64,000 bases of DNA from Planctomycetota bacterium (GTDB lineage: Bacteria; Planctomycetota; UBA1135; UBA2386), in NCBI GenBank assembly GCA_020638735.1, contig JACKHZ010000014.1:1-64000 (forward strand), read 5' to 3'. The notes under the pieces are model-generated. The model saw only the letters and a list, made by a program, of their open reading frames with translations, ran no database searches and was not told the origin of the DNA. Position numbers and translations under genes: made by a program. The stretch's first letter is position 1, and each line of letters opens with the position of its first letter. Shown here in pieces: positions 56,686 through 64,000 of the stretch.

Positions 56686-58809
56686 TCACAGGCCGACGTT
56701 GCTGCGCAGGCCGTTGGTCGTCTTGAACGGCGCCGACCCGGCGAGGTCGAAGGCGTACCACTGCGTGAAGTAGTGGGCGCCGGCGATCGAGATGTTGCTC
56801 GGCAGCGCGAGGTTCTTGGCCGCGTAGCCGGTGGCGGAGGTCAGCACGGCGTCGCTGAGGGCGAGGTCGTTGTAGGCGTTGCAGCCCGGCAGGGAGCCGA
56901 GCGGCTGCAGGCCGAGCGGCAGCGGCGCGCCGTTGGCGCTGGTGCTGGAGAAGCCGATCGCGAACAGCGCCACCGAGTTGGCGTAGCCGTTGTTCAGGCG
57001 ATACTGCGGCGAGGTGCCGAGGCGCGGCAGGCCGCTGTAGGTCTGCGTGCAGACCGGCGAACCGCAGCCGGCGCCGATCGTCGTGACGCCGGCGAGCGGC
57101 ACGTTCTCCCACGTCAGCAGCGCCGCGTGCAGCTCGTCGCGCAGCACCTCGGCGGCGGCCAGCTTGCAGGCGTTGATCGCGTCGGCCTCGATGGTGGCGT
57201 CGGCGACGAACGAGCCGACGCAGTACTCCTTCTCGACCACCGTGCCGCCGATGACGAACGGGATCTTCACGTAGCCGCCCCAGCAGCGGTAGAACAGGCC
57301 GTTGACGCCGTAGCCGCCCTTCTTGAAGCAGATGCGGAAGCGGTTCTTGAAGGCCGCGAGCTGGGTGGTCGAGACGCCGGTCAGCGTCGCCTCGTCGTCC
57401 ATGACGATGCCGAGCTGGCCCTCGGCGTAGCCGCCGGTCTCGTAGTCCTGGCGCATGAACCCGTAGAAGTTCTCGCGCTGGGCGCCGAGGTAGCCGTCGA
57501 TGACGCGCTGGTGCAGCTGGCCGATGTCGCGCAGCGTGGTGACGTTGGGCGGCGTGCCGCAGCCGATGTGGTGGTTGACCTGCGTCGAGTCCATGCCGAG
57601 CGCCGCGGCGCGGCTGTTCAGCTGGGCGAAGCCGCCGAAGTTGTCCGTGACGGTGCGCGTGCGGTTGTTGTCCGACGCGTTCATCATCTGGCTCAGCACC
57701 GCGGACAACGACTCGTCGACGTAGGCGCCCGAGCCGCTCGGGCACGAGTTGGGGCCGCCGTTGGTGTAGGTGCGGTAGAGGTCGCTGTAGTTGGTCGTGC
57801 CGAGCTGGACCTGGCGCACCGCCTCGAGCAGGTGCAGCGTCTTCAGCGTGCTGGCCGGCTCGTGCGGGCGGTCGCCGTTGATGTAGCCGAGTACCTCACC
57901 GGTCGAGCGCTTCAGGTAGACGCCGCTGTGGCCGTCGCTGTTGCTGCGCAGGATCTCGCTGATGCGCGTCGACAGGGCGTTGCTGTTGTTGATCAGCACC
58001 GCGTTGTAGCGGGTGCCGAGCAGCGTCGAGTAGCGCTCGACGTCGATCAGCCGCGCGCCGATCTGCGACAGGTTGTCGGTCAGCTGGGTCGCGGTCAGCC
58101 CGAAGTAGCGCCAGTTCTTGGGCTGCCCCGAGTTGCCGATCATGACCACGTTGAAGTTGCTGCCGTTCCGGTCCATGTCGTAGACGCGGGCGTTGTTGGT
58201 CGACAGCAGCGACGACATGGTCGCCGACGAGACGTTGTAGTAGTACCACCACGCGCGGTTGTCGGCGCCGGTGTTGTTGATCGTGACGGCGGCGTAGCGG
58301 GTGACGCCGTTGATCGTGTACTGCTCGAGATCGACGATGCGCTTGTTCTGCGCCGTCAGGGTGCCGATCGCGGCGGTGGTCGTGTCGTAGACCCAGTCCC
58401 AGCCCTTCGCGTTGACGCCGGCGTTGGACACCATGACCGCGGCGAAGCGCGTCGAGCCGGCGCCGGTGTCGACCGGTTCGATGTCGATGAGCCGCGCGTT
58501 GTTGGTCGACAGCAGCGACGACAGCGTCGCGCCGGAGACGTCGTAGTACCACCACCAGCCGGTCGCGTAGGTGCCGGTGTTCTGCACCATGGCGACGGTG
58601 AAGGTCCAGGGGCTGGTGCCTTCGACCTGCAGGTCGGTGATGCGCCAGCCCTGATTGGTCAGCGTGGTGATCTGGGCAGCGGTGAGCCCGGAGTTCCAGT
58701 AGGTGCCGGTCTCGGCGCTGTTTTCCCGGGCGTCCGGGATCTGGGCGGTCAGCGTCGTGCAGAGCGCGGCGAGCGTGGCCGCGCCGAGGGAGAAGGGTTT
58801 GAGTGCCAT
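56686..58809 (-). CDS. Secreted beta-lactamase-fold serine hydrolase with N-terminal repeats
   Basis: A 707-residue exported protein (signal MALKPFSLGAATLAALCTTLTAQ, start at 58809). Residues about 30-290 are five repeats of roughly 50 residues, each with a Trp/Tyr-rich strand and a core like SSLLSTNNARLIDIE followed by RYAAVMVSNAG. Residues about 300-590 are a class A beta-lactamase-like domain: SxxK in PASTLKTLHLLEAV, SDN in NASDNNRTRTV, and a K-x-G-like KKGGYG. The arrangement resembles polyglycine hydrolases, as I recall that family. The last 115 residues are the planctomycete C-terminal module also seen at 62690-63044. The target is probably a protein or peptide outside the cell. Confidence 0.72.
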   Translation of the reverse strand: MALKPFSLGAATLAALCTTLTAQIPDARENSAETGTYWNSGLTAAQITTLTNQGWRITDLQVEGTSPWTFTVAMVQNTGTYATGWWWYYDVSGATLSSLLSTNNARLIDIEPVDTGAGSTRFAAVMVSNAGVNAKGWDWVYDTTTAAIGTLTAQNKRIVDLEQYTINGVTRYAAVTINNTGADNRAWWYYYNVSSATMSSLLSTNNARVYDMDRNGSNFNVVMIGNSGQPKNWRYFGLTATQLTDNLSQIGARLIDVERYSTLLGTRYNAVLINNSNALSTRISEILRSNSDGHSGVYLKRSTGEVLGYINGDRPHEPASTLKTLHLLEAVRQVQLGTTNYSDLYRTYTNGGPNSCPSGSGAYVDESLSAVLSQMMNASDNNRTRTVTDNFGGFAQLNSRAAALGMDSTQVNHHIGCGTPPNVTTLRDIGQLHQRVIDGYLGAQRENFYGFMRQDYETGGYAEGQLGIVMDDEATLTGVSTTQLAAFKNRFRICFKKGGYGVNGLFYRCWGGYVKIPFVIGGTVVEKEYCVGSFVADATIEADAINACKLAAAEVLRDELHAALLTWENVPLAGVTTIGAGCGSPVCTQTYSGLPRLGTSPQYRLNNGYANSVALFAIGFSSTSANGAPLPLGLQPLGSLPGCNAYNDLALSDAVLTSATGYAAKNLALPSNISIAGAHYFTQWYAFDLAGSAPFKTTNGLRSNVGL

Positions 58810-58837
58810 GTGCTGGGGCGGGTGGTTGGGTTCGATG

Positions 58838-58851
58838 GAGGCGATCGCCTC
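58838..58851. other. 14-nt palindrome in the leader of the serine-hydrolase gene
   Basis: GAGGCGATCGCCTC, a perfect palindrome 28 nt before the start codon. It could be an operator or a short hairpin; it also contains the cyanobacterial-style HIP1 core GCGATCGC, which by chance is not rare at this GC content. Confidence 0.35.
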
Positions 58852-58973
58852 ATTCGAGCAAGCCCCCTCGCGGGCACCGTCGTGACGCCGGCCCCGGGAA
58901 AATCGGCGCGGGGCCGCGAGCGGGGCGCCCGGCGATGCGCCGCGGCGGTCGTAAACGCCGTGGTGGCGGTCGG

Positions 58974-59864
58974 CTAGACCACGGCGGGGGCCGGCGCCGG
59001 CGCCGCCAGGCGGCACTCTCCCAGCGCCCGGTCGATGGCGTCCAACACGTGCTCGACGGGGATGTCGAGCATGCAGCGGCCGCGCGGGCTGGCGATGCAC
59101 CCCGAGCGCTGCATCGCCGCGAAGCAGCGGGTCATGCACTCGAGGCACGGCAGACCCTCGGCACGCACCGGGTAGACCCGGGCGCCGGGGTGGAAGAAGC
59201 GCTGCGGCGTCGCCAGCGAGAACAGCGTCACGCACGGCAGGCCGGCGGCTTGCGCGTAGTGGAACGGCCCCGAGTTGTTGCCGACGAACAGGTTGCAGGC
59301 GGTCAGCACGGCGGCGGTCTCGCGCATCGTCAGCTTGCCGCAGAGGTCGGTGCCGACGCCGAGGCGGTTCTGCTGGCCGATCCCGATCACCTGCGCGCCG
59401 CACTCGTGCAGCACGCGGGCGACCTCGCGATAGCGTTCGATCGGCCAGTGGCGCAGCGGGTCGACGAAGTCGGCGCAGATCGCGACCCGCGGCTTCGGCA
59501 GCAGCGGGACACGGCGCAGCACCGCGAGGTCGTCGGGCTGCAGGTGCAGCCGCGGCCGGCGGTCGCTCGGCGTGACGCCGGCGTAGCTGCACATGTGGTC
59601 GATCAGGCTCGGCATCGCTTCGAGCCGCGCGTAGTCCTCGCGCGCCATGTGGGTGAACAGCTGGACCTCGACGACGTGGTCGAAGCGTTGGCCGGGCTGC
59701 GCCATGCCGCGCACGAGCGGGTTGTGGGCGACGTTGCCGGTCTTGCCGTTGAGCCAGATCCCGGTGTCGGGCCCGAAGCGCTCGACCAGGCCGAGCATCA
59801 TCGGGTCGCTGCACAGCAGGTCGCCGAGGCCCCAACCGCCCTGGTAGTCGACGAGCACGTCCAT
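58974..59864 (-). CDS. Glycosyltransferase family 9 (heptosyltransferase-like)
   Basis: A 296-residue GT-B protein: GGWGLGDLLCSDPMML at the N-terminus (nucleoside-sugar transferases of LPS type), RVAICADFVDPLRHWPIERYREVARVL in the middle, and the GT9 donor-site FVGNNSGPFHYAQAAGLPCVTLFS. It ends in a Cys-rich segment (CLECMTRCFAAMQRSGC) that could bind metal. Family members add heptose or hexose to envelope glycans. It starts 4 nt after the radical SAM gene stop, so the two form an operon. Confidence 0.82.
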   Translation of the reverse strand: MDVLVDYQGGWGLGDLLCSDPMMLGLVERFGPDTGIWLNGKTGNVAHNPLVRGMAQPGQRFDHVVEVQLFTHMAREDYARLEAMPSLIDHMCSYAGVTPSDRRPRLHLQPDDLAVLRRVPLLPKPRVAICADFVDPLRHWPIERYREVARVLHECGAQVIGIGQQNRLGVGTDLCGKLTMRETAAVLTACNLFVGNNSGPFHYAQAAGLPCVTLFSLATPQRFFHPGARVYPVRAEGLPCLECMTRCFAAMQRSGCIASPRGRCMLDIPVEHVLDAIDRALGECRLAAPAPAPAVV

Positions 59865-59868
59865 GGCG

Positions 59869-61170
59869 TCAGCCCAGCGGCGCGGTCGTGTCGGTGGTGG
59901 AGCCGAGCGGCTGCATCGCGTCGAGCGCCTGCTCGATCGGGTCGAGGTGCTGCGCCGGCACGTAGCGCAGCAGGTTCTGCCGCACGGCATCGGCCATGCC
60001 GAGCTCGCGGGCGACGAGCAGCGCGCTGGCGACGGTCTCGGTGCGGGTGACGCCGCGTTCGACCGCGTGCTGCAGCGCGGCGAGGCTCTGCTTCTTCTTG
60101 CCCTGCTCGTAGAGCGTGACGCCGAGGTCGGCCCACGTCTCGCCGTCGTCGACCCCACCTTCTCGCTGCTTGCCGATCGCCGCCAGCAGCGCGTGCTCGG
60201 CCTCCTGGTGGTCGCCCTGGGCGAAGTAGCGTCGCGCGACGTCGCGGATCGCCTGCGGCTCCATCCACTGCAGGTAGACGCGCGCGTCGTTGGCCGTGCG
60301 GCGGAAGACGTTGCCCTGCGCGTCGCGGAACGCGCCGTGGCCGCTGTTCTCGTGGCACGGGTCGCAGTAGCCGAAGTCACTGCACGAGAACCACTCGCCC
60401 ATCTTCGGCAGCGGCTTCATCGCCGCGATGTCGGTGATGTTGCCGAACGCGTGCTTGCGCTCGGTGAGGTGGTACTGGCAGTTGTAGACCGCGCCCTCGG
60501 GGTCGATGTTGACCCACGCCGAGGTGCAGTCGACCGTGAACTTGTGTTCGCGGTTGAAGCCCTCGCCCATGTGGGTGCCGCGGAACTCGTTGAACTGGTA
60601 GATCAGGCCGCGGCGGTCGGCGAGCTGCACCAGCTTCGCCAGGTTGCGGTCGTGCTCGTCGCTGCGGAAGTGCGGGAAGCGCTGCAGGTTGACCATCGAG
60701 AAGGTCGGCTGTTCGACGACGCCGCTGTCGCGCAGGCGCTCGGCCTGGTCGAGCCACTTCTCGGGGGCGATGAAGCCCGGGTGGTAGGTGTGGAAGCTGG
60801 TCTTGAAGACCTTGCCGTGGGCGCGCATCTCCTTGGCGAACGCCTCGATGTCGAACGTCAGGTTCGACGTCATGTCGAGGGCGTAGCCCTCGAGGTGGCT
60901 GGCGATGAAGGCGAAGTCCTTGTGCAGCGACGGCTCGCCGCCGGTCAGGATCAGCGGGTGCTCGGGTCGCACCGGGAAGGCGTTCAACGCGTCGACCCAC
61001 TGCCTGCCGCTCAGCTCCTGGTAGCGACCCCACGGCTTGCGCCGCTGGCCGGGCACCATCTTGGGCTTCTGGATGCAGTAGTCGCAGGCGAAGTTGCAGC
61101 GGGCCGTCAGGTAGGCGACCCACACGTGGATCTCCGGCGTCGGCAACGGGAATTGGGCGGCTTGTGCCAT
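59869..61170 (-). CDS. Radical SAM protein with SPASM-like Cys cluster and TPR-like C-terminus
   Basis: A 433-residue protein. The SAM-binding 4Fe-4S motif CNFACDYC is in the first 40 residues, LTGGEPSLHKDFAFI follows, and the second half has DCTSAWVNIDPEGAVYNCQYH and FSCSDFGYCDPCHENSG, a Cys cluster like that of SPASM or twitch domains for extra FeS clusters. Residues about 330-433 are helical TPR-like repeats (ARRYFAQGDHQEAEHALLAAI, GVTLYEQGKKKQSLAALQHAV). Such proteins modify peptides or sugars; with GT9 next door a glycan or glycopeptide is likely. Start at 61170; the longer Arg-rich extension is not coding-like. Confidence 0.82.
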   Translation of the reverse strand: MAQAAQFPLPTPEIHVWVAYLTARCNFACDYCIQKPKMVPGQRRKPWGRYQELSGRQWVDALNAFPVRPEHPLILTGGEPSLHKDFAFIASHLEGYALDMTSNLTFDIEAFAKEMRAHGKVFKTSFHTYHPGFIAPEKWLDQAERLRDSGVVEQPTFSMVNLQRFPHFRSDEHDRNLAKLVQLADRRGLIYQFNEFRGTHMGEGFNREHKFTVDCTSAWVNIDPEGAVYNCQYHLTERKHAFGNITDIAAMKPLPKMGEWFSCSDFGYCDPCHENSGHGAFRDAQGNVFRRTANDARVYLQWMEPQAIRDVARRYFAQGDHQEAEHALLAAIGKQREGGVDDGETWADLGVTLYEQGKKKQSLAALQHAVERGVTRTETVASALLVARELGMADAVRQNLLRYVPAQHLDPIEQALDAMQPLGSTTDTTAPLG

Positions 61171-61350
61171 GTCGGGGGAGCTCTCCAGGTCCCCATGACA
61201 TCGGCGCCTTCCCGCTGCGGGCTTGAGCGGCCCGCTGCTGCTTCGGGTTGTCAACGGACGATTCGCGCCGCCGAAGCGACGCTGCCCGATGATCGGCGGG
61301 GCGTATGGGCGGGAGTGGTGGGGGAAGTGCCCTGGGTGGCGACGCCGCGC

Positions 61351-61356
61351 TACACT
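61351..61356 (+). promoter_or_regulatory. Putative -10 element (TACACT) for the propeller-protein gene
   Basis: TACACT 63 nt before the ATG in the 248-nt divergent gap; no good -35 at 16-18 nt. Listed because it repeats the -10 seen at 44851. Confidence 0.35.
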
Positions 61357-61418
61357 GCCGGGCCGCTGACCGGACGATTCCGTTCGGTCCGCAGAGTCCC
61401 CGGTATCCAGAGGAAGAA

Positions 61419-63047
61419 ATGAACTGCGCGAGCTCGACGCTCGTCGCCGCCGCGTCATGCCTGATCGCGACGGCTGTCCCAAGCCAATCCGTTGTCCGCG
61501 TCTCCATCGACAGTGTCGGCAATGAGCTGCCCGCCGGCGCGAACTGGGGAACGATCTCGGGCAATGGCCGCTATGCCGCGTTCGTCGCGCCCGACGGCGT
61601 CGTGCCCGGCGACGACAACGGCTTCAACGATGTGTTCGTGCGCGACCTCTGGAACGGCGTCGTGCGACGCGTCAGCATCACCGCGCTCGGCGTGCAACCC
61701 AACGACCAGTGCTTCCAGCCGAAGCTGTCGGACGACGGGCGCTTCGTCGCCTTCTCGAGCTGGGCCGACAACCTGGCGGCGAGCGATGGCAACGGCCACG
61801 GCACCGACATCTTCGTCAAGGACCTGGAGACCGACGCGCTCGAGCACGTCAGCGTCAGCAGCGCGGGCGTCGGCGGCAACGGCATCTCCGCCTACCATCA
61901 TCTGTCCGGCGACGGGCGCTACGTCAGCTTCTACAGCTACTCGACCAACCTCGTCGCCAACGACACCAACGGCGTTGTCGACACCTTCTTGTTCGACCGT
62001 CAGACCGCCACGCAGGAGTGCCTGTCGATCGAACCTCTGACCGGGCTGCCGGTCGGCGGCGGCGGCGAAGCGGCCCTCTCGGACGACGGTCGTGTCGTCG
62101 TCTACCGCACGCTCGGCAGCCTGGGCGGGCCATTCGGCGCGATGATCTGGCGCGATCGCCAGACCGGGCAGCACGGTCCGCTCGGCACTTGGGCGAGCGG
62201 CGTGTACGCGCCGGTCAACACGGCGAAGGTCTCGGGTGACGGCACCAAGGTGCTGTTCGACACGACGGTCTCCCTCTCCGCCGCCGACACCGACATCCAG
62301 CGCGACGTCTACCTGCTCGACATTCCGACCGGGTCGATCGAGCTGGTCAGCACGGCGCCGAGCGCCGGCGCGTGCTACGCCAACGCACTCTCGGACGATG
62401 GCCGCTTCGTCGCCTTCAGCAGCGTGGACCCGTTCGATCCGGCCGACACCAACCTGGTCGCGGACAGCTACCTGCTCGATCGTGCGAACGGCGCGCTGAC
62501 GCTGGCGATCGTGTCCGGTAGCGGTCAGGTGGGGGACACCGGCGCGGTCATCTCGGACTGCTCCGACGACGGTCGCTTCTGCGTCAGCACGACGCGCGCC
62601 AGCAACCTGGTCGCGGCCGACCTCAACGCCGCGCTCGACGTGGTCGTGCGCGATCGCTGCGTCGCCGCGACCTGGAGCTACTACGGCGTCGGCTACCCCG
62701 GCGTCGGTGGCGCGGTGCCAGGCTTCGCGTTGGTCGGTCAGCCGGCGATCGGCACGTCGCCGCTGGTGGCGCTGCAGAACGCGATCGGCCTGCCGACGCT
62801 GGCTGCGCTCGGGGCCGGCACCCAGCAGGACAACGCCGTCACCGAGTTCGGCGGCACGCTGCTGATCGGCGGTGCCGTGCCGATCACGCTCGCCCTGCCC
62901 ACGACCGGCCTGTTGCGGCCGTTGACGATTCCGAACGCGATCGACCTCTGCGGCGTGCACGTCTACCTGCAGGCGTTCGTCGTCGACCCGGTGGCGCCGG
63001 CCGGCGTCGCCTTCACGCGTGGCATCGACGCCATGATCGGCGGCTGA
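61419..63047 (+). CDS. Secreted WD40/TolB-like beta-propeller protein with planctomycete C-terminal module
   Basis: A 542-residue exported protein (MNCASSTLVAAASCLIATAVPSQ signal). The start is fixed by GAGGA 5 nt upstream. Residues about 30-410 hold repeated blades with SDDGRFVAFSSWADNL, SGDGRYVSFYSYSTNLV, SDDGRFVAFSSVDPFDPADTNLV and partner strands VFVRDLWNGVVRRVS, as in PD40/TolB-like propellers. Residues about 425-542 are the C-terminal module shared with the serine hydrolase (IGTSPLVALQN..., LTIPNAIDLCGVHVYLQAFVVDP). It probably binds surface or matrix components; no catalytic site is visible. Confidence 0.8.
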   Translation: MNCASSTLVAAASCLIATAVPSQSVVRVSIDSVGNELPAGANWGTISGNGRYAAFVAPDGVVPGDDNGFNDVFVRDLWNGVVRRVSITALGVQPNDQCFQPKLSDDGRFVAFSSWADNLAASDGNGHGTDIFVKDLETDALEHVSVSSAGVGGNGISAYHHLSGDGRYVSFYSYSTNLVANDTNGVVDTFLFDRQTATQECLSIEPLTGLPVGGGGEAALSDDGRVVVYRTLGSLGGPFGAMIWRDRQTGQHGPLGTWASGVYAPVNTAKVSGDGTKVLFDTTVSLSAADTDIQRDVYLLDIPTGSIELVSTAPSAGACYANALSDDGRFVAFSSVDPFDPADTNLVADSYLLDRANGALTLAIVSGSGQVGDTGAVISDCSDDGRFCVSTTRASNLVAADLNAALDVVVRDRCVAATWSYYGVGYPGVGGAVPGFALVGQPAIGTSPLVALQNAIGLPTLAALGAGTQQDNAVTEFGGTLLIGGAVPITLALPTTGLLRPLTIPNAIDLCGVHVYLQAFVVDPVAPAGVAFTRGIDAMIGG

Positions 63048-63089
63048 GGCCGAGAAGGAATCATATACGGCCTCTCAGAATGCCGATTG

Positions 63090-63144
63090 GCGGCCGTCTG
63101 CGCGGCCGCGCAGAGCCTTCGAGAGGATTCTCTATCAGGCTCTG
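63090..63144. terminator. Two tandem hairpins between convergent genes
   Basis: Hairpin 1: GCGGCCG / CGGCCGC, 6-nt loop (63090-63109). Hairpin 2: CAGAGCC / GGCTCTG (63111-63144) enclosing an inner GAGA / TCTC stem. They lie in the 122-nt gap between the propeller gene and the convergent fusion gene, in a stretch noticeably richer in A/T. Probably a bidirectional terminator. Confidence 0.5.
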
Positions 63145-63169
63145 AGACGCGGTCGCGGCGACGGCGGCT

Positions 63170-64000
63170 TCAGCGGCGGGCGCGCTCGTCGAGGCGGATG
63201 CGCCACGACACGCGCTGCGAGGAGTCGGCGTGGGCTGTGACCTTCGCGACCCAGTCAGGCGCGTCGCGGTCTTGCCAGAACGGGTCGTCCGCGAAGCCCA
63301 GGCGGGCGACGTAGCGCCGGCCGTCGGCGGTGGTGACGAGGCCGTGCACGTGCTGCTCGATCTTGCCGTCCTCGCCGCGATAGGCCGCGGGGCGGATCGT
63401 GCGCAGCGAGAACCTGCCGTCTCCGTCGCTGCGTACGAAGCCGTACAGGCGCGGGTTCTGCTCGTCCATCGAGTTTGACGCGTAGGTGCCGTCGGCGTCC
63501 GTGTGCCACAGGTAGAGCAGTGCCCCCGCGACCGGTGCTCCTGTTGCGTCTTCGATCGAACCGTCGATGGACAGTCGCGCGCCGGGCTCGTCGTCGAGCA
63601 CCAGCAGCGTGGAGCTGCCCCAGGTGGCGCGCCGCAGCGCCTCGCGGAAGCGCGGCTCGTGGCGCATCGGCTGGAAGGCCTGCTCGAGCAGCGTCCGCGC
63701 CGGACAGGCGCCGCCGGTGAGCGCGCGTTCGACCGCGGTCAACGCCTCGCCGCGCGGACCGCCGGCGACGGCGAGCGCGCGCTGGTAGAGCGGTTCGGCG
63801 GCGGCTTCGCGAGCGCGCCGGCCGACCTCGGGCCTCGACGTCGGCGGGGACGCGGATGCGGGAGCAGGTGCGGGCAGGGCCTGCCAGTCGTACTCCATGT
63901 AGCGCGCCACCTCGTTCGCGCGGGCCTCACCGTGGTCGCGCTGCACGACGGCGAGCGCGCCGTCCAGGCCGGACGACACCCCGGCGGCGGTGATCACGTG
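63170..64000 (-). CDS. DJ-1/PfpI-like domain fused to intradiol dioxygenase-like domain (N-terminus outside window)
   Basis: The frame is open to the right edge, so the start is missing. The first residues read HVITAAGVSSGLDGALAVVQRDHGEARANEVARYMEYDW, the characteristic last helix of GATase1/DJ-1/PfpI proteins of the GlxA type. A helical linker follows, then an intradiol ring-cleavage dioxygenase-like domain: GALLYLWHTDADGTYASNSMDEQ with the first Tyr, GFVRSDGDGRFSLRTIRPAAYRG with the second Tyr, and EQHVHGLV with both His, so all four Fe(III) ligands appear present. This pairing is unusual. The domain could act on an aromatic or other diol, or be a non-catalytic transthyretin-like fold. It converges on the propeller gene. 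Confidence 0.72.
   Translation of the reverse strand, partial: HVITAAGVSSGLDGALAVVQRDHGEARANEVARYMEYDWQALPAPAPASASPPTSRPEVGRRAREAAAEPLYQRALAVAGGPRGEALTAVERALTGGACPARTLLEQAFQPMRHEPRFREALRRATWGSSTLLVLDDEPGARLSIDGSIEDATGAPVAGALLYLWHTDADGTYASNSMDEQNPRLYGFVRSDGDGRFSLRTIRPAAYRGEDGKIEQHVHGLVTTADGRRYVARLGFADDPFWQDRDAPDWVAKVTAHADSSQRVSWRIRLDERARR

Overview
The window is a high-GC, gene-dense bacterial chromosome segment with about 45 protein genes and no rRNA, tRNA, CRISPR array or insertion sequence that I could find. Three things point to a deep-branching, large-genome planctomycete (Planctomycetota) or close relative: secreted proteins sharing a C-terminal domain common in that phylum, a fucosidase-like lipoprotein next to other secreted proteins, and an F-ATPase a subunit that carries its own signal peptide. 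This is inference from gene content; no marker rRNA is present.

Layout. 1-5.1 kb (minus): recB (cut by the window edge) and recC of the RecBCD nuclease. 5.2-12.5 kb: a transition-metal island. It has a ZIP/DUF318-permease fusion, an ECF sigma factor and a His/Cys-rich membrane protein on the minus strand, divergent from an outer-membrane porin-like protein and a ZnuA-ZnuC-ZnuB-type ABC importer. 12.5-25.7 kb: mixed housekeeping genes (KDPG aldolase, a secreted unknown, a hybrid histidine kinase, XerC/D recombinase, EamA exporter, HtpX, a class V aminotransferase, a SerB-like phosphatase, a polyprenyl-phosphate sugar transferase joined in frame to a YraN-like nuclease domain, YajC, MnmA, HU). 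25.9-29 kb: a HEAT-repeat lipoprotein, a pilin-like protein and a secreted protein. 29.1-37.2 kb: a complete F1Fo ATP synthase operon (atpZ-I-B-E-F-H-A-G-D-C). 37.5-44.8 kb: a chemosensory operon (haem-sensor MCP, CheA-REC hybrid, CheW, CheB with a degenerate receiver, CheR). 44.9-52.6 kb: a triple FKBP protein, RlmN, a LolD/MacB-type ABC pair and AspS. 52.6-64 kb: mostly secreted or surface-related genes (a Cys-rich protein overlapping a carboxypeptidase-regulatory-like protein, GH29-like fucosidase, a beta-lactamase-fold protein with N-terminal repeats, a GT9 glycosyltransferase with a radical SAM/TPR protein, a WD40-like propeller protein, and a DJ-1/PfpI-intradiol dioxygenase fusion cut by the right edge).

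Most genes sit in short operons with 4-nt start/stop overlaps. A recurring promoter style (TTG-type -35, 17-18 nt spacer, TA-rich -10) is visible upstream of atp, hupB-like, the pilin and the FKBP gene. The stretch 4.7-6.7 kb is anomalous: two unrelated neighbouring genes carry about eleven single-base indels while their amino-acid sequence stays conserved. This looks more like consensus error than decay. The items I rate most worth following are the metal island with its fused transporter, the chemosensory operon with a haem sensor and a pseudo-receiver CheB, the DJ-1/intradiol fusion, and the repeat plus beta-lactamase-fold secreted protein.
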